A stretch of DNA of 64,000 bases, taken from Paguma larvata (lineage: Eukaryota > Chordata > Mammalia > Carnivora > Viverridae). Each line of letters opens with the position of its first letter. The stretch's first letter is position 1. A model generated the notes under the pieces. The model worked only from the letters and a program-made list of their open reading frames with translations, did no database searches and was not told where the DNA came from. The stretch is taken from assembly GCA_030068075.1 (NCBI GenBank), contig CM057833.1, positions 45,961,587 to 46,025,586 on the forward strand, in the 5' to 3' direction. Shown here in pieces: positions 43,086 through 55,664 of this stretch. The translations under genes and the position numbers were made by a program.

Positions 43086-44114
43086 CTGAGATTCCTTGTT
43101 TTCTTTTTAATAAATTTCTAAATAGGACTGAAGCTACTGGTTCTGGCAACACTTTAACAAAGATATGGTTAAAAGAGACCCCACTAGTGCAGGACTCGGA
43201 CCAGCCTGAATTCCAGGCTCTCCTCCGCATCTACCATCTGTGGACCTCAAGCAGGGCCTCAGGCTTTTTACTTCCTGAATGGACACGGTATTACCAACTT
43301 TGCATCCTGACTGACTTCCAATGTCCAGAATTCACCTCTCCTCCCCAAGTGGGACAGGAGCCTGGATACACTTGGTGAGGAATGGGCTACCTTCGAGTGG
43401 GGAAGTGGTCACCTCCTCTCTTCTCTGCTTCTTCTCCAACAGCCCCAGATGCCACCTAGTTCCTCTGACTGCCTGTTTTGTTCTGTTTCGTCTCTCTCAG
43501 TTCCCTTTTCTGAGAAATGGAGATAATACTTGCCTCTCCTGTTTGCTGACAATTTGGATTGTTGGATTTAGTGAACGAGCCAGTCTTCTTGGAAGCAATT
43601 AGACTCCGCCTCCAACCACCCCATTGCCCTGTCCCTCCCCCAGCCTAGGGTTTCTCCACTGCTCTCTATCACAGGACCCCAGTGTCATTCCCCTAAGACA
43701 AGGGCTCTCATTCCTTCCTGTCTTAGACATGGGCAAGTACTGGAGAGCAGCTTCACTGGGTCAAAACAAATACCAGGAGAGGAGCCAACTGTCTGGAGGA
43801 GAAGATAAACCATCAGCCTGCTTCCTGCCTGAGAAGCGAGTGCTCACACGACTCAGCTCTTTCTCCCTTTGCCAGTTGGGAAGCACATTCGCCTCTCTCA
43901 CCTTGCCTCTCTCTTGGGTCTGTCCATCTCTGCAGTGGGTATCATTACTTCCTGTTGGCAGGACAGGAAGAGGCTGACAAGTGGCAAGATTTAAACCCAG
44001 ACCCTGGAGATTTTATCTCTGTTTTAGAAATGAAAGTTTTGTCTTGGAAGATGCATGATGCTCTGTGATTTGGGGCAACTTGATGATTTGCTTATGTGTT
44101 TTGCCCAAGACAGG
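43086..44114. other. No gene recognised
   Basis: ORFs of 93-126 codons on plus lack domains. A weak MIR-like piece lies near 43490-43535. Confidence 0.3.
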
Positions 44115-44340
44115 AATAATAAATGACTCTGGAGACAAACCAAGGCTTTGGAGGACACATTATGCTTTGAATCTCAGTCCTGAGCTGGTGAGCTTGGTCT
44201 AAATTACATCATCTACAAAATAGAACAAAAGCAATACCTACCTCATAGGATTGTTTCAAGGATTAAATGTGTTCATATACATATTCTATAGTCTAGCACA
44301 TCATTAAGCACCTAAACAAATCCCAACCATTATTAATAAT
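44115..44340 (+). repeat. MIR SINE
   Basis: 'atcatctacaaaatagaacaaaagcaatacctacctcataggattgtttcaaggattaaatgtg' is a clear MIR 3' half. Confidence 0.8.
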
Positions 44341-44344
44341 ACAA

Positions 44345-44530
44345 CTGAATGCAGGCTCACTCTACCACTTCCTTAGTTTGTAATCTTTGATGAGTGACTT
44401 AGCTATTATGTACCTTGGCTTCCTCTTCTATAAAATGGGACTGATACCTACCTCTGCCTGCTTTTGTGAGGACTGAATGATCTGACCTTGGCGATAGGAT
44501 CCAGAGTGATGTTTGACACAATATAGTTGA
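44345..44530 (+). repeat. MIR SINE, second in tandem
   Basis: 'ctctaccacttccttagtttgtaatctttgatgagtgacttagc...tcttctataaaatgggactgatacctacc', immediately after the first. Confidence 0.75.
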
Positions 44531-44984
44531 TCATGGAGAACCTGTCATGTGGATGTCTGGTGCTTCCTTCCTGTGAAGAAGCCAATTGAGTGTAGTCTCT
44601 ACACTTTGGGTCTCTCTCCCTTTTTTTACTCTTCTGCTTCTGGGGAGGTGGGTGATTTCTCTCCTGGTAAATTTGGGAGAATAGCTGGGCATGCTCAGTT
44701 CAACACTGCCAGTCTTCTTTTGGGAGCATGTCTGCTCACAGAGAGCACACACTCTGCTGTGACTCCCCTTCTCCACCCCCTACTGCTCTCACGCCTGAGT
44801 GGGCCGCTGCCTAAAGCCATGGTTCCCTGGATGACTCATTTGGCACCCAAGCTAGGCTCCATCTTCCAACAGAGCATCTATCAGTAGTAAAGGTGATATT
44901 TAGTCTGTGTCTTTACTTTTGACATATTTCTCAAATCGTTCAGAAAGGTTATTTATTGAGCCTCTCTTTAGAAGAGCCCAGTGA
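44531..44984. other. No gene recognised
   Basis: A 112-codon plus ORF (44549-44887) and an 81-codon minus ORF overlap, with no domain. Confidence 0.3.
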
Positions 44985-45470
44985 AATGTTTGTTCTATTG
45001 GCCTTTTACTTAGCATTTATTGGGATCTACTATACACCAGGAATTGAGCTAGAGATTAGGAAATAAATGAGACAACACCTGCCCTTCAAAATCCCACCAT
45101 TTACCATATGGAGGACAGGTGTGTCCAAGGAGACAATACAGTATGTGCAGTGATATGGGAAAAAAACCTGAGGTAACTGGGGTAGGAGGTATGATGCACT
45201 CACCCCGTTCCAAGTCTCTAAGAGGTATGGAAGATGATCTCAGGGATGATATTGGCAGGGAGGAACTATGGTATTTTCAAGGCCAGGAAAGAGTGGAAGA
45301 TTCAGGGAATCAGAATTCAAGGCATCATGAGCATGGGGAGAGGGCAGAGGACATGGTCAAATCTCCAAAGACCTTGACAAGGGAGCCCAATGATAGAAGG
45401 GCACCATGGGTCCCCCTATCCAGCCTCCGGAGGAGAAGAACATTGACCTGATAGAAGCTTGAGGTCTAAA
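44985..45470 (-). repeat. L2-like and associated ancient repeat
   Basis: 44995-45115 is a reversed L2 end ('agcatttattgggatctactatacaccagg'). The following 'ggaggacaggtgtgtccaagg...' continues as an old decayed repeat. Confidence 0.4.
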
Positions 45471-45984
45471 ATGAATAGAATCTTTCTGGTTTTATAGATG
45501 CTTGAAAATTTCCATTAAAATTTTTGCAAACAAAAGGTATGTCTTTTGGAAAATTTTTAAAAACAAAAGGTATGCCTTTTTATTAAAATAAAAAGAATTG
45601 AGCTTTTAAAAGCAGAATTAGATTGTGCTAGTAGTCAAAATTTGTTGAAAATTAGGTAATCTTGCCAAAATAGCATTAAGGGAGCCATTACCTGGTGGAA
45701 GAGGGAAGACAACATAGAGTGGCTTGGAAGCAACACTTGGAAAAACTAAAATCATTTCACATTTATACTCAACAATTTGATACTCCCTATAAACCAGTTA
45801 CAAATTGAATTTCTACCAGAAGATAAATAAATAAGGGAAGACAAAAAGCCTGGTAAATAAAAATACAAAATAAGATGTAAGAAAGTAAGAAAGATGTCCA
45901 AATACCTCAGGATTCAAAGAACTATAGATTGTTTAAAATCTTCTATTAAAAGAAGCAGTTGACATAGTGACTGTATTTCCTTTC
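45471..45984. other. AT-rich DNA, no gene
   Basis: Contains a local imperfect duplication (aacaaaaggtatg[t/c]cttt near 45530 and 45563). No ORF of note. Confidence 0.35.
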
Positions 45985-46183
45985 TTTTTCTAATGTTTAT
46001 TTATTTATTTAGAGACAGAGCACATGTACATGAGCAGAGGAGAGGCAGAGAGAGAAGGAGAGAGAATCCTAAGCAGGCTCTGCGGTTAGTGCAGAGCCCA
46101 ACATGGGGCTTGAACCATGAAATCATGACCTGAGCTGAGATCAAGAGTAGTATGCTTACCCTACTGTGCCACCCAGGTGCCCC
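45985..46183 (-). mobile_element. CAN-SINE, minus
   Basis: T-rich tail, 'agagacagagcacatgtacatgagcagagg', head ending 'cacccaggtgcccc'. Diverged. Confidence 0.88.
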
Positions 46184-46189
46184 TTATAT

Positions 46190-47130
46190 CTGCTTTCTTA
46201 AAATTCTTTCTTTTCTTGGCTCCCCTACTCTACCCTCTCCTGGTGTTCCTCCCACATCACTGACTGCTCCTTCTAGCCTCCTTTTCTGAATGCTTCTCCT
46301 CCTTCAGTTCTTGAATTATGATAGTCCCCCAGTGGCCAATCCTCCCATCTCTTCTGTCTCATCTATACCCTCTCCTGTCCCTTGGTCTTAAATAACATCA
46401 GATAACTTCAGATTCACACTACCAGCCCACACCTTTCCCTTGAGCTTCAGACTTATTTGCCTGACAGCATACTTGATATGTGCACTTGGTTATCGAATAT
46501 GCCTACTAAAACTTCCAGTACTATGGAAGTTACCCATCCCCCTTCTTCCCAAGACTTCCCCACCCGGCATCCTCATTTTCTCAATAGCTCAGGCCAAAAG
46601 TCATGCAGTCATTCTTCATCTCTCTTTTTTCTCACATGATCCTGACCCGTGGATACTCCTAAACCCCATTTTCTATTATCTTTCCCCTTACTCACTCCAT
46701 TCCAGCAACACTGGTCTTCTTTTGCAATTTCTAGGACACCCCAAGCTTGTTTCTATCTGAGGACCTTTGCATGCATTTCCCCTTCTGCTTAGAATAATAT
46801 TTCAGCAGACTGATCTTCATACGACTTACCCTCTCACTTTGTCAGGTTCCTACAAATACACTCACTCCTCAGAGGGTTCTTATCTGACTCCCCTAAATAA
46901 AATACAGCTCTCTCCCCATACTCTACTCCTTTACCCAATTTTATTTCCCTTAATAACACTTTCCTCTATGTCAAATGATATTTCATATGTATTTGTTAAG
47001 TAGTCTTTCGGCCATTTATCCTGACTACAGTGTAAGCTTCATGAAGGCTGGGAGTTTTTCTTATTCACCACCACATTCCAGTCACTGGAACAATGCCTGG
47101 CACATAGAAGATACTAAAGTCAATGTTTTT
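46190..47130 (+). repeat. L2 LINE 3' region, long
   Basis: Carries the decayed L2 ORF2 end and full 3' UTR pattern: 'aaagtcatgcagtcattcttcatctctc', 'gcttagaataatatttcagc', 'agtgtaagcttcatgaaggctggg', 'aacaatgcctggcacatag'. Confidence 0.8.
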
Positions 47131-47139
47131 GGGCCAGTG

Positions 47140-47190
47140 GATGCATGGATGGATGGATGGGTGGATGGATGGATGGATGGGCGGGTGAGT
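47140..47190 (+). repeat. (GGAT)n microsatellite
   Basis: Repeats of gatg/ggat with a few substitutions, sitting at the L2 tail. Confidence 0.9.
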
Positions 47191-48054
47191 GGATCGATAG
47201 ATTAATGAATGCAAAGAGATAGGGAGGTTAAAAGCTGGAGAAATGGCCCAGATAAGAAATAATGAGGGGCTTCATCAGGTTAGTGTAGTGGGGATGAGGA
47301 GAAGAGGGGAGGTAGGGGAAATTAAGGAGGTCTTAATTGGCAAATCAAGCTATTTGCTGTGGGTGACTGAGGATTTGTTGGTGCTTCATCCCAAGACAAA
47401 ATACAGATATTCCCCAGCAGGTGTTTTGCAGACAGCGGGATTCATTCATTCACTCATTTATACATTCTTCTGGTCCAACCACCTGTCCCACATATAAGGT
47501 ATCTGAGAACCAAGGAGATAAGAGAATTTTCCTGGATTCATACAGCAAATTGCTTAACTTTGAGAATTCGCTTTTTTTTTTTTCATTATACATCTGATAG
47601 GGGACTCGGTTTTCTGGATTTTGCCATTGTCCAAAATAGTTAAGTTTCCAAAGGATTCAACATGTGAATGGCAGTTAAGAAACTGCTCAGAAGTCTCCCA
47701 ATTCCTGGTTATAGCCTTTCTTTTTTACTTTATAGAGACTTAAACTTTGCCATCCCTGTGGAGGTCAGGCCAAGATTTCTTGTCTTGGCTTTGCTGCTGC
47801 TGCCTGAGCTCAATTTCTTCCTTAGCAGCAAATGAGCTAGTGAGGCTGTGGGTGTGTTACGATGTGTATCTAAATAATTATGGCCCGGGACTTTGGAAAA
47901 GCAAAAGGCTTGGTGAATTATTGTTATTAGTCCTTCTTCAGAAGTCCAAGGAAAGGGATGCTATCTCATTGGAGAAGTGTGGGCTGCACCAGGAAGATGG
48001 TCAGAGATGATGAGGCAAGCCCTGAGGAAGAAGTCTTTAACAAGTGAAAATTCT
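47191..48054. other. No gene recognised
   Basis: Short ORFs (84 and 87 codons) and a T run at 47572-47583. Part (47240-47345) resembles the ancient repeat at 50100-50880. Confidence 0.3.
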
Positions 48055-48290
48055 GACCTTTCTTTACTGTGCACTTTGCAAAGTGATTTAAAATACACTG
48101 GGCACTGGAGCCCCACTGCTATGCTTTGAAGCATATGTTTTTATTACTTCAACTTTACAGAGAAAGAAACTGAAAATCAGAGATCTCAAATGACTTCCCC
48201 AAATGCCATACCCAATAATTTACAGAGCAGAATTCAAACCTATGTCTTCTGATTTTTAATCTTGGGCACTTTTCTCTAGGTCAGCAGGTT
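48055..48290 (-). repeat. MIR SINE
   Basis: 'acttcaactttacagagaaagaaactgaaaatcagagatctcaaatgacttcccc...agcagaattcaaacctatgtcttctga' is reversed MIR. Confidence 0.7.
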
Positions 48291-48424
48291 CCAAACATCA
48301 GAGCAAGGCTGTCTAAATAGGATTCTCTTACGGAGTTTATTACAGGTAGTGATTTCTAGGCTTCACCTCAAAAAGGTTTGGAGTCAATAGATTCTTGAAG
48401 CCCCTGAATCATATTTATCAAATA
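48291..48424. repeat. Possible Charlie/MER5-type fragment
   Basis: 'gttccaaacatcagagcaaggctg...gatttctaggcttcacctc' has the MER5-type layout. Weak. Confidence 0.25.
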
Positions 48425-48790
48425 TCTGTCTTAGACTGAGCCACCATAACAAAATACCATTGAGTGGGTGGTTTAAACAATAGACACTTATTTCTTATAG
48501 TTCTGGAGGCTGGAAAACACAAGATCAAGGTGCTGGCAGATTCAGTTCCTGGAAAGGGCCTGCTTCCTGGCATGTAGGCATGGCCTTTCCTCTCTGCATA
48601 CACATGGAGAGAGAGAGAGATCTCTGTTTTCCTCTTTTTAAAATGGCACTAATGCCATCTAAGCATCCCACCCTCATGACTTCATCTCAACCTCCCAAAG
48701 GCCCAACCTCTGTAGACCATCGCATTGTGGGTTAGGACTTGAGCATGAATGGGAGAGGGGGGCACAAATAATTAGTCCATATAGTAAGTA
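48425..48790 (-). mobile_element. MaLR LTR (MST/MLT1 type), minus
   Basis: 'ctgtcttagactgagccaccataacaaaataccattgagtgggtggtttaaacaatag', 'agttctggaggctgg', 'caagatcaaggtgctggcagattcagt', 'gccatctaagcatcccaccctcatgacttcatc' give a reversed MaLR LTR. A solo relic. Confidence 0.8.
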
Positions 48791-48914
48791 CCCTGTGCAG
48801 CCAGGATGTTAAGGAAGCCCCCACTAGCATACATATGCATATCTGCTATTTAAGGGGATTTAATAACCATAGCAAGGGATAAAAAAAGAAGTAACTGGTT
48901 GTTTTGTTTGGTGC

Positions 48915-48915
<1 letters not shown>

Positions 48916-48951
<36 letters not shown>
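48916..48951 (+). repeat. (GT)n microsatellite
   Basis: About 17 uninterrupted GT units, a good candidate polymorphic marker. Confidence 0.97.
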
Positions 48952-48952
<1 letters not shown>

Positions 48953-50099
48953 CCACCTGTGCCCTTTCCAGGGAAGTTTTATCGATACCATTTGTGAACA
49001 GCTTTTCCCATCAACCCCCATGGTTTTGCCTGCCCTTGGTGAGAGGGCAGTTGCATTCTGAGTCTGGTCCCCCAGGCAACAGCACATTTGCTCTGATGCT
49101 GCTTCAATACATGTGTGACCTCGCAGGTGCAGGTCCGTGTGCAAGAATCCAGCTCTGGAGAGCAGGAGAGGGCGAGGAGAGCTGGGTCTGTGTGTAGAAG
49201 CTAAGCAGAACCCTGGCTGGATGTCAAGATACGCAGGCACAGTGAGCAAGCTGGGTGTGCACCCCAGCTCCAGTGCCCACTGGTGTGGCTGAAGTTTGGG
49301 GTTGGGAATGGTATCATCAGAGATCCATAGAGAGAAGCCCTTAGGCCAAAGAAGTGAGTGGAGCAGACAAGGGCAGGAGCCAAGGGTATTTCAGATGGGG
49401 CCATGTGAGTGTATGTAGGTAGTTCGAGGTTGAGGAAGCAATGTACAGGGGGCCTTTGATAAATGTGTGTCTATGTCTTCTTCCCTTTGGGGATCTGCTT
49501 GCCTGAGCCCCTGTTTTCCTGAAGCTGAGGGAACACAGCTCGGGGTGGTAATCCATAGTGGGGGGAGGTTGGGAAGGAAACTCAACCAAATGTGGTCTGG
49601 GTCTCAGGCTTTCTGTGGGAGAAGTTGTCAAGGAGCCAGGCTGTCTGTCACAGTCCTTAGGGCTGCTAGAGTGACAGTCTTGTAGAGGCAGAGATGGGTG
49701 GGGTACTCCAGGAGAGAAGGTGGCCTGGAGGCCAGGAGGTGGGGTCAGTCCTGCCAGATACAAGATCAGGAGGCTCTCGCTGAGTAGCAGGAGGGAAGAA
49801 AATTGACAGTTCCTACACTTTTAGTCTCTTAGGTGAGATAAACACATAATAATCATAACAATAAAAAAATATTTTAGAAGTGATTAACATAAGGATGAAA
49901 TAAAAGGAGAAGATTAGAAATTTAACTACCCGAATTAAATAAGGTCAACAGGGAAATTTTCTGCACTAAAATGACACTTAAGAGGCCCGAAGAATGAGAT
50001 GGATTAGCCAGGTCAAGACGGAGGTAGGGATTGAGCAAGGCAGAGAGGAGAGCATGTGTCCCTTGCCAGGTAGAAAGAATTTAACGTGCAATAGAAATG
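48952..50099. other. No gene recognised
   Basis: ORFs up to 140 codons (49341-49763 minus) overlap others on both strands without domains. Confidence 0.3.
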
Positions 50100-50880
50100 G
50101 AAAGAAAGCCAGTGACACTGAAGGCTGATGAGTAAAGAAAATGAGACAGAGGCAATCACTGTGGATGAAGGCCAGCTAATCCAGGACCTTGTAGACCATG
50201 GGAAGAGGTTTAGGGTTTTAAGTACAAGAGGAATCTGATGGAAGATTTCATGTAGGAAAACGTCAATAAAATTTGCATTTCCAAATGATTTGGATAAAGA
50301 ATAAGGAAGAGAAGAAGGGTAAGAGGGGATCTGGGGAGGTTTGTTAGGTAGTCATAGCAGAAATGCAGGTGAGAGACAGTGATGGTGGAGACCATTATGG
50401 CCAAAGTAGAGGTAGAAGAAAGTGAGTGGATTTAAGAAGTGTTTTGATGGAAGAATGAACATGGTTTGGACAATAAGCAAAAGAAAATGATCAAGAATGG
50501 CCCTGAGTTTTGTCATGAATAACTGAAGTACCTGAGAGGGTTGAGGGCCACTTGTTGAGCTGGGCCATTGTGGAGAAGTTTCTTTAGGGACATAGAAAGA
50601 TTGAGAGTTTGGTTTCTGACAGACTAAGTTTGAGATGTCCATTGAGCAGGATGTCATGTCTTGGCTGGAGATGCTATTGCAATTGCCAGCACAGAGATGG
50701 CATTCATGGTCATAGATGTGGAAGAGATCACTTGGGAAGAGAGTGCATGATAAGGACGGGAGAGCCGTATAGAATCCTGAGGAATGGACTAATGGAGGAG
50801 GCCAACAGGTGGCTCCCCCGGAGTGGGGTGATGTTTCTTCCTGATCTGACGGGGCCAAAGTAAAGAGAACTGTGACAGCA
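50100..50880 (+). repeat. Ancient mammalian repeat, family not assigned
   Basis: Follows a block order common in mammalian genomes: 'gaccttgtagaccatgggaagaggtttagggtttta', 'caatggtggagaccattatgg' type, 'agactaagtttgagatgtccattgag', 'gaagagatcacttgggaagagagtgc', 'atcctgaggaatgg'. It is noncoding. The 216-codon minus ORF over 50352-51002 is a by-product of its A/G-rich strand. Confidence 0.5.
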
Positions 50881-50999
50881 CACCCTACAGTAAACTGTTT
50901 GCTTGTCTCGATTGCCCAAGAGACTTTAAGTCCTTCAAGGGTGAAGAATGGGAACAACGGGGTTTTTATTCTGAAAACCCTAACGCCTGGCACACGTGG

Positions 51000-51210
51000 C
51001 ACCTAAAATGAACCATGCACTCTGCTAAGTGCTTTACATTCATAATGTAATTTAATGCTCCAAAATGATCTTAACTTCATCATTTTACAGAAGAGGAAAC
51101 TTGAATTAGATAAGTTAAATCATTTGAATTAAGAGAAGTTAAATCATTTGACCACATTAGCATAGCTAATAAATGGTGAGGCCACATTTAGAATCAGTCT
51201 ATAAGACTGA
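51000..51210 (-). repeat. MIR SINE with internal 27-base duplication
   Basis: 'gctaagtgctttacattcataatgtaatttaatg...tcattttacagaagaggaaac' is reversed MIR. 'aagttaaatcatttga' occurs twice, near 51113 and 51140. Confidence 0.7.
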
Positions 51211-51546
51211 AAAACATAACCTTCAAAGTCCACTGGAAGAGAATTTTTGACAGCATATTGTGATAAGTGTCTTTTGCTGTAGAGAGAATTTGCACCTGAT
51301 AGTGTCCATTTTATCAATCTTCATGTTGTGGTTTAAGCATTGTGTCCTATTTAATTAATCTTTTTCTACTCTGATGTCATAAAGATAGTCTCTTGTATTG
51401 TCTCCAAAAAAAATTTAAAGATTTCTATCTTTAGTGCAGATGGAATTTGTTTTTGGAAATAGGGTAAGGCAAGCAACTAATTTTATTATCTTCTTGTATA
51501 TATCAATACTAAGCTGTCGAAAGGCCATTTATTAAATGTTCTTTTA
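51211..51546. other. AT-rich, L1-like
   Basis: 'gtgtcctatttaattaatctttttctactctgatgtcataaagatagtctc' fits the 3' part of an old L1M on plus. Confidence 0.35.
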
Positions 51547-51753
51547 TTTTTATTTTATTCTATTTTTTAATGTTTATTTATTTTTGAGAGTGGTAGGGAG
51601 GGGCAGAGTGAGAGGGAGACACAGGATCTGAAGCAGGCTCCGGGCTCTGAGCTATGAGCACAGAGGTGGACACGGGGCTCGAACTCAAGAACTGTGAGAT
51701 CATGACCTAAGCCGAAGTCAGACGCTCAACCAACTGACCCACCCAGGCTCCCC
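51547..51753 (-). mobile_element. CAN-SINE (SINEC_Fc type), minus
   Basis: Complete copy. TSD ttaa[a/g]tgttctttt at 51533-51546 and 51754-51767. Confidence 0.93.
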
Positions 51754-51794
51754 TTAAGTGTTCTTTTCAAAGGACTCATTTCCTCTAACATTCA

Positions 51795-51960
51795 AATGCC
51801 ACATCTGACACTCATTCATTCAACAACCGTGTTGGGAGTCTACTATACACCAGGTACTGTTCAAGTTGCTGGGGAAAATGTTGAAATGCACAAAGCTAGG
51901 GAGACCTGGACATAGTGTGGAAAATGGAAGGATTTCAGTATACCAGAACAGTTATAAGCG
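51795..51960 (-). repeat. L2 LINE fragment
   Basis: 'cattcattcaacaaccgtgttgggagtctactatacaccaggtactgttc' is a reversed L2 3' end. Confidence 0.65.
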
Positions 51961-52029
51961 TTTTGCAAAATATCTATGTCCAATTTTTAAATTATATAGT
52001 GTATAAATAAATAAACATGTATTCTTATT

Positions 52030-52300
52030 TTTTAGGCTCCACTTAGACAGTCCAATTCCAGGAAGGCTTCTAAGAGCTCCCCACACTGGGTTACATCCTC
52101 TTTTGGGGGCATGGGAGTGTTCTTTTAGCACCGTATGAAGTTTCTGCTATAACACTGATCACATTATATCACTGCCTGTTCACTTATTTTCCCCAACAGA
52201 AATCATCTTGAAAACAGATCCCCTGTTTTATTGAGTTGGATCCTCAGACAAGGTCTTGCTTCGGGTCCATGTTTATTAGGTAAATGGATTCATCTCCAGC
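52030..52300 (+). repeat. L2 LINE 3' fragment
   Basis: 'ccaggaaggcttctaagagctcc...taacactgatcacattatatcactgcctgttc' follows L2 order. Confidence 0.5.
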
Positions 52301-53084
52301 CCTTTGGGTATACATGTTTAAACACATCACTTTGGGTGTACCTGTTTAAAATTAAATATAGGGTATGAACGACCTTATCAGGAAGAAAGCCATCTTGCTA
52401 TTGGCCAATCCCAAAGTATGGAATCCAGAGGATGTAAGAGAAAACTTTCACTCTTCTCTGCCAAGTTCCTCTTTTAACGATGGGCCTCAGTAAAACTAGG
52501 GGAAGAGAAAGACATAACATCCAGGTAATAGAGGACTCTCGCCGTAAGAGCAGCCAAGAGAACTCTCCTATGGCAATTGTGTGACAGGCCCAGGGAGCAG
52601 CCCATCTAGTCTGGAGCTGGAGGACAGGAGCTCCTGGGGAGAGGTCTCTGTGTCAGAACAAAGAGAGGAGGTAATGAGATCAATAAAGTGCCCAACGTGA
52701 GAATGTTTGAAAACAATAATCCAAGGGTAGGTAGATGGACGATCTGATGAGCTTGAAAAAAAGTTAACGAACTGTATTGCACAGTCATTATAATGTAAGC
52801 CCTGATAAAAGTATAGGACAGGGCAGGGATGGGAGGGTGGTATGAGGAATGCTAAATGTTTGGATCATAATAGAAAGACAATACATAATGTCTACATTTG
52901 ATAAAATAGGAGATAGTAAAATATGTGTATTATTTAGAAATACAGAGGTAACTGTCTGGTGAGAGAGCTCAGTGAGATGAATGAGGCTGCCTTTGGAATA
53001 TGGACCCAAGGAATGGTGAAGTGCTCGCGGTGTTTCATTAGAAGTCTTAGGCTACTTTTTCCTTTCTAACTATGTGCCTCTATT
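52301..53084. other. No gene recognised
   Basis: Short random ORFs only. 52380-52500 is unassigned, as is the AT-rich remainder. Confidence 0.3.
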
Positions 53085-53102
53085 AGTTTGATGAAATATT
53101 TT

Positions 53103-53304
53103 ATTATCAAAATTTTTTTAAGTTTATTTATTTTCGAGAGAGACAGAGACAGTGTGTGAGCAGGGGAGAGGCAGAGAGAGAGGGTAAGAGAGAGAATCCC
53201 AAGCAGAGCCCAACGTGGGGCTTGAACTCACGAACCTGTGAGATTATGACCTGAGCTGAAACTAAGAGTCGGATGCTTAACTGACTGAACCACCCAGGTG
53301 ACCC
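53103..53304 (-). mobile_element. CAN-SINE, minus
   Basis: Complete copy. An 18-base TSD with one mismatch (agtttg[a/t]tgaaatatttt) at 53085-53102 and 53305-53322. Confidence 0.93.
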
Positions 53305-53569
53305 AGTTTGTTGAAATATTTTTAAACCTAAGTGAATCACTAGTTTACAAGAAGAGTTTTAGGTAAATAAAATTCCCATCAAGCTACATGGAAGCAGACT
53401 GACAGAAGTCTTGCTAATTTGGCAAGTTGGCTTATCCTGGCCTATTTACTTTGGCCCAAGGAAGTCATTTCTCTGACTCCTTGCTTCGTGTTTAGAAGTG
53501 GAGGGAATGTCGAGTGACCGCTTTTGGCTAATGACAGTGGCCCTCGTGAATGAGCGTCTGATTTACTTG

Positions 53570-53720
53570 TGTCTAATCTTGACAACAGGTCTTTAAGGTG
53601 GGGATTATTATCCCCATTTCGCAGATGAAGAAACAGATTCAGAGAGACCGCCTTGCCCAAGGTCAATAGGCTAGTTAGAAGCGGTGTTAGGACTTGAACT
53701 CCAGTTTGCTGACCCTAGAA
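53570..53720 (-). repeat. MIR SINE
   Basis: 'ggattattatccccatttcgcagatgaagaaacagattcagagagaccgccttgcccaaggtcaatagg' is an excellent reversed MIR. Confidence 0.85.
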
Positions 53721-54699
53721 CACAAGCGAGTCTGGACAGCAAGCTATCTCTAAAGTCAGATCTAGATTTGTACTCTGCACTGCCATACGCCCCATCACAT
53801 CTGCCTCAAGCCCTCTATGTCCGTCTCCTCACACTGAAGCAAGGCCAAGTCTAGCCCTCGTTCTGTTCCAGCACTGCCTGGATGATGGTCCCATCATCCC
53901 TGCTGACTTCTGCCCTCCCTGTCAATGCTTGGATGTATATCCTGCCACTTATCTTCTAGATAGATGCCAACAGGTGCCTTTCAAAATAAATGGTTATCAC
54001 ACAATACATATTTTTATTCCCTTTGTTGTTTTCTTCTCTGCCTTGTCTCTCTACATCGGTTCAGTTTGTACCAGATCATTTATTTTTCACACATAATCTA
54101 TACTATTCCACAGTATAGATGACCTTAATTCATTTAACCCCCCTTTATATTTCTATAGGATCATTTATCACCGTTTTATCACTCTGATCCTTATAGCAAC
54201 GCTTTTGGCAGAGATGTTATTATCCTGGCTTGTAAAGATGAAGAACGCAGTCTTAGGCAGTTAATTCTTTAACCTGAGCCACTAAGTTGACAAAGGAAGC
54301 TTGACAGTGAACAATCACTGTCCAGAAATAAACCCAAGATTCCAAAAAGTGCCCTTCAGTGGGCATTGCCTCTGGCCATAGGGAGATGCTTCACTCCCTC
54401 CCGGCAGTAGCCAAGGGCCAATGCCTAGCTGGTGTGGGGACATGAAGGTCCAGTCCCCTTTACCTCAATTTGGACCACCTTGAAGAGTTCCTTCAAGTGC
54501 AAGCTCAGCACAGTATCCGCTGAGGGCTGAGAGGTAATCACACTAGGTCCAACCTCTCCTCTGCCCAATCTTGCTGCCCTAATTTTCTCACAGGTGTATT
54601 TCTTGAGAGCACTTCCCAATCAACCTTGTGCATACAATCTCAAGCTCAGAGCGTGTCGCCAGGCAACTGAGACTAAGAGGCTACTGTTTGGGAATTTAG
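53721..54699. other. No gene; scattered L1M/MIR-like pieces
   Basis: 53790-53960 is weakly L2-like and 54050-54140 weakly L1M-like. The rest is unassigned. Confidence 0.3.
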
Positions 54700-54930
54700 A
54701 TGCTTCCATTCTTTAAATAGTTCTCCCTACATGCCCTCTTTATCCTCATTCATAGCATTTACTAATATCTGATATATTCTGTATTTATTCATTATTTGCC
54801 TTCCTCTGTCCTCAGAGAATATGTTCCATGCAAGCAGAGACTTTATTTTTTTCCCTGTTGTATGTCCAGCACCTAAAACAGGCCTGGCGCTATTTAACAA
54901 TAAAGGACTTCTAAATTATCTGCATAAATG
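54700..54930 (+). repeat. L2 LINE 3' fragment
   Basis: 'attcatagcatttactaatatctgatatattc...gagaatatgttccatgcaagcagagac...gtccagcacctaaaacaggcctggc'. Confidence 0.75.
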
Positions 54931-54954
54931 ATTCCTTTGAGAATTGTGGAAACG

Positions 54955-55200
54955 GCATGAAGAGGGAGTGAGATCATGCTCTTTGGTAGCAGAGAGACTG
55001 CTCTAGCTCAGCCCTGTTACCGAGCGCAACTTTGGGTAAGATTCAACCTATCTCAAGCTCCGTTCCTTATCTATAAAATAAGGCAAATAGGACCTACGTC
55101 ACAGTGTTTTTAAGATAACCAAATAAGATAACGTATACCAAGCTTATAGTGTCTAACTCAAAGTCAGTGCTGAAACCTGTTAAGTGATGATTATAATTCT
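54955..55200 (+). repeat. MIR SINE, near full length
   Basis: 'atcatgctctttggtagcagagagactgc...aactttgggtaagattcaacctatctcaagctccg...ctataaaataaggcaaatag'. Confidence 0.7.
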
Positions 55201-55660
55201 GAACAGACTTCTCAAAAAAAAAGATAATTATAAAAATCACAATTCTAAATTATTTTTCTAGACCACTGGGTTAAAATACTGGGGAAAAGTACGATTAGGC
55301 AGTAATTATCTCTCCAACCTGCTGCAGGAATATTTCCCCTAATTACAACGTAGATTTCATTAGCTGGTTCTGCAACATTCAGTCCAGGACACAAAAAGCC
55401 CATTGGACAAATTACCACCTTGTACTCACTGGGCACAGAGCCCTTCATCTGGGCAGCTAGAGCACTTGGGCATATCATCATCATTTGTAGGAGGCTGCAA
55501 TGGTAGGTATAATTTGGGAAATCCGAGAGGTTGGAGAACTGGTTTCAAAGCTGGGTAATACAGAAGTAAGAATATGGGAAGAACGTTTGACTTCGAGTCC
55601 TTGTTACTTCATCCATTGGCCATGCCATCTTGAATAGGAGACCTATCCAACCATTCCTCC
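55201..55660. other. No gene recognised
   Basis: A 79-codon minus ORF (55245-55484) lacks any domain. Confidence 0.3.
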
Positions 55661-55664
55661 GTCT

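Noticed and set aside
50352..51002. 216-codon minus ORF
   Set aside because: Longest ORF outside the CpG island, but it lies mostly in an ancient noncoding repeat. No domain, signal or promoter context.
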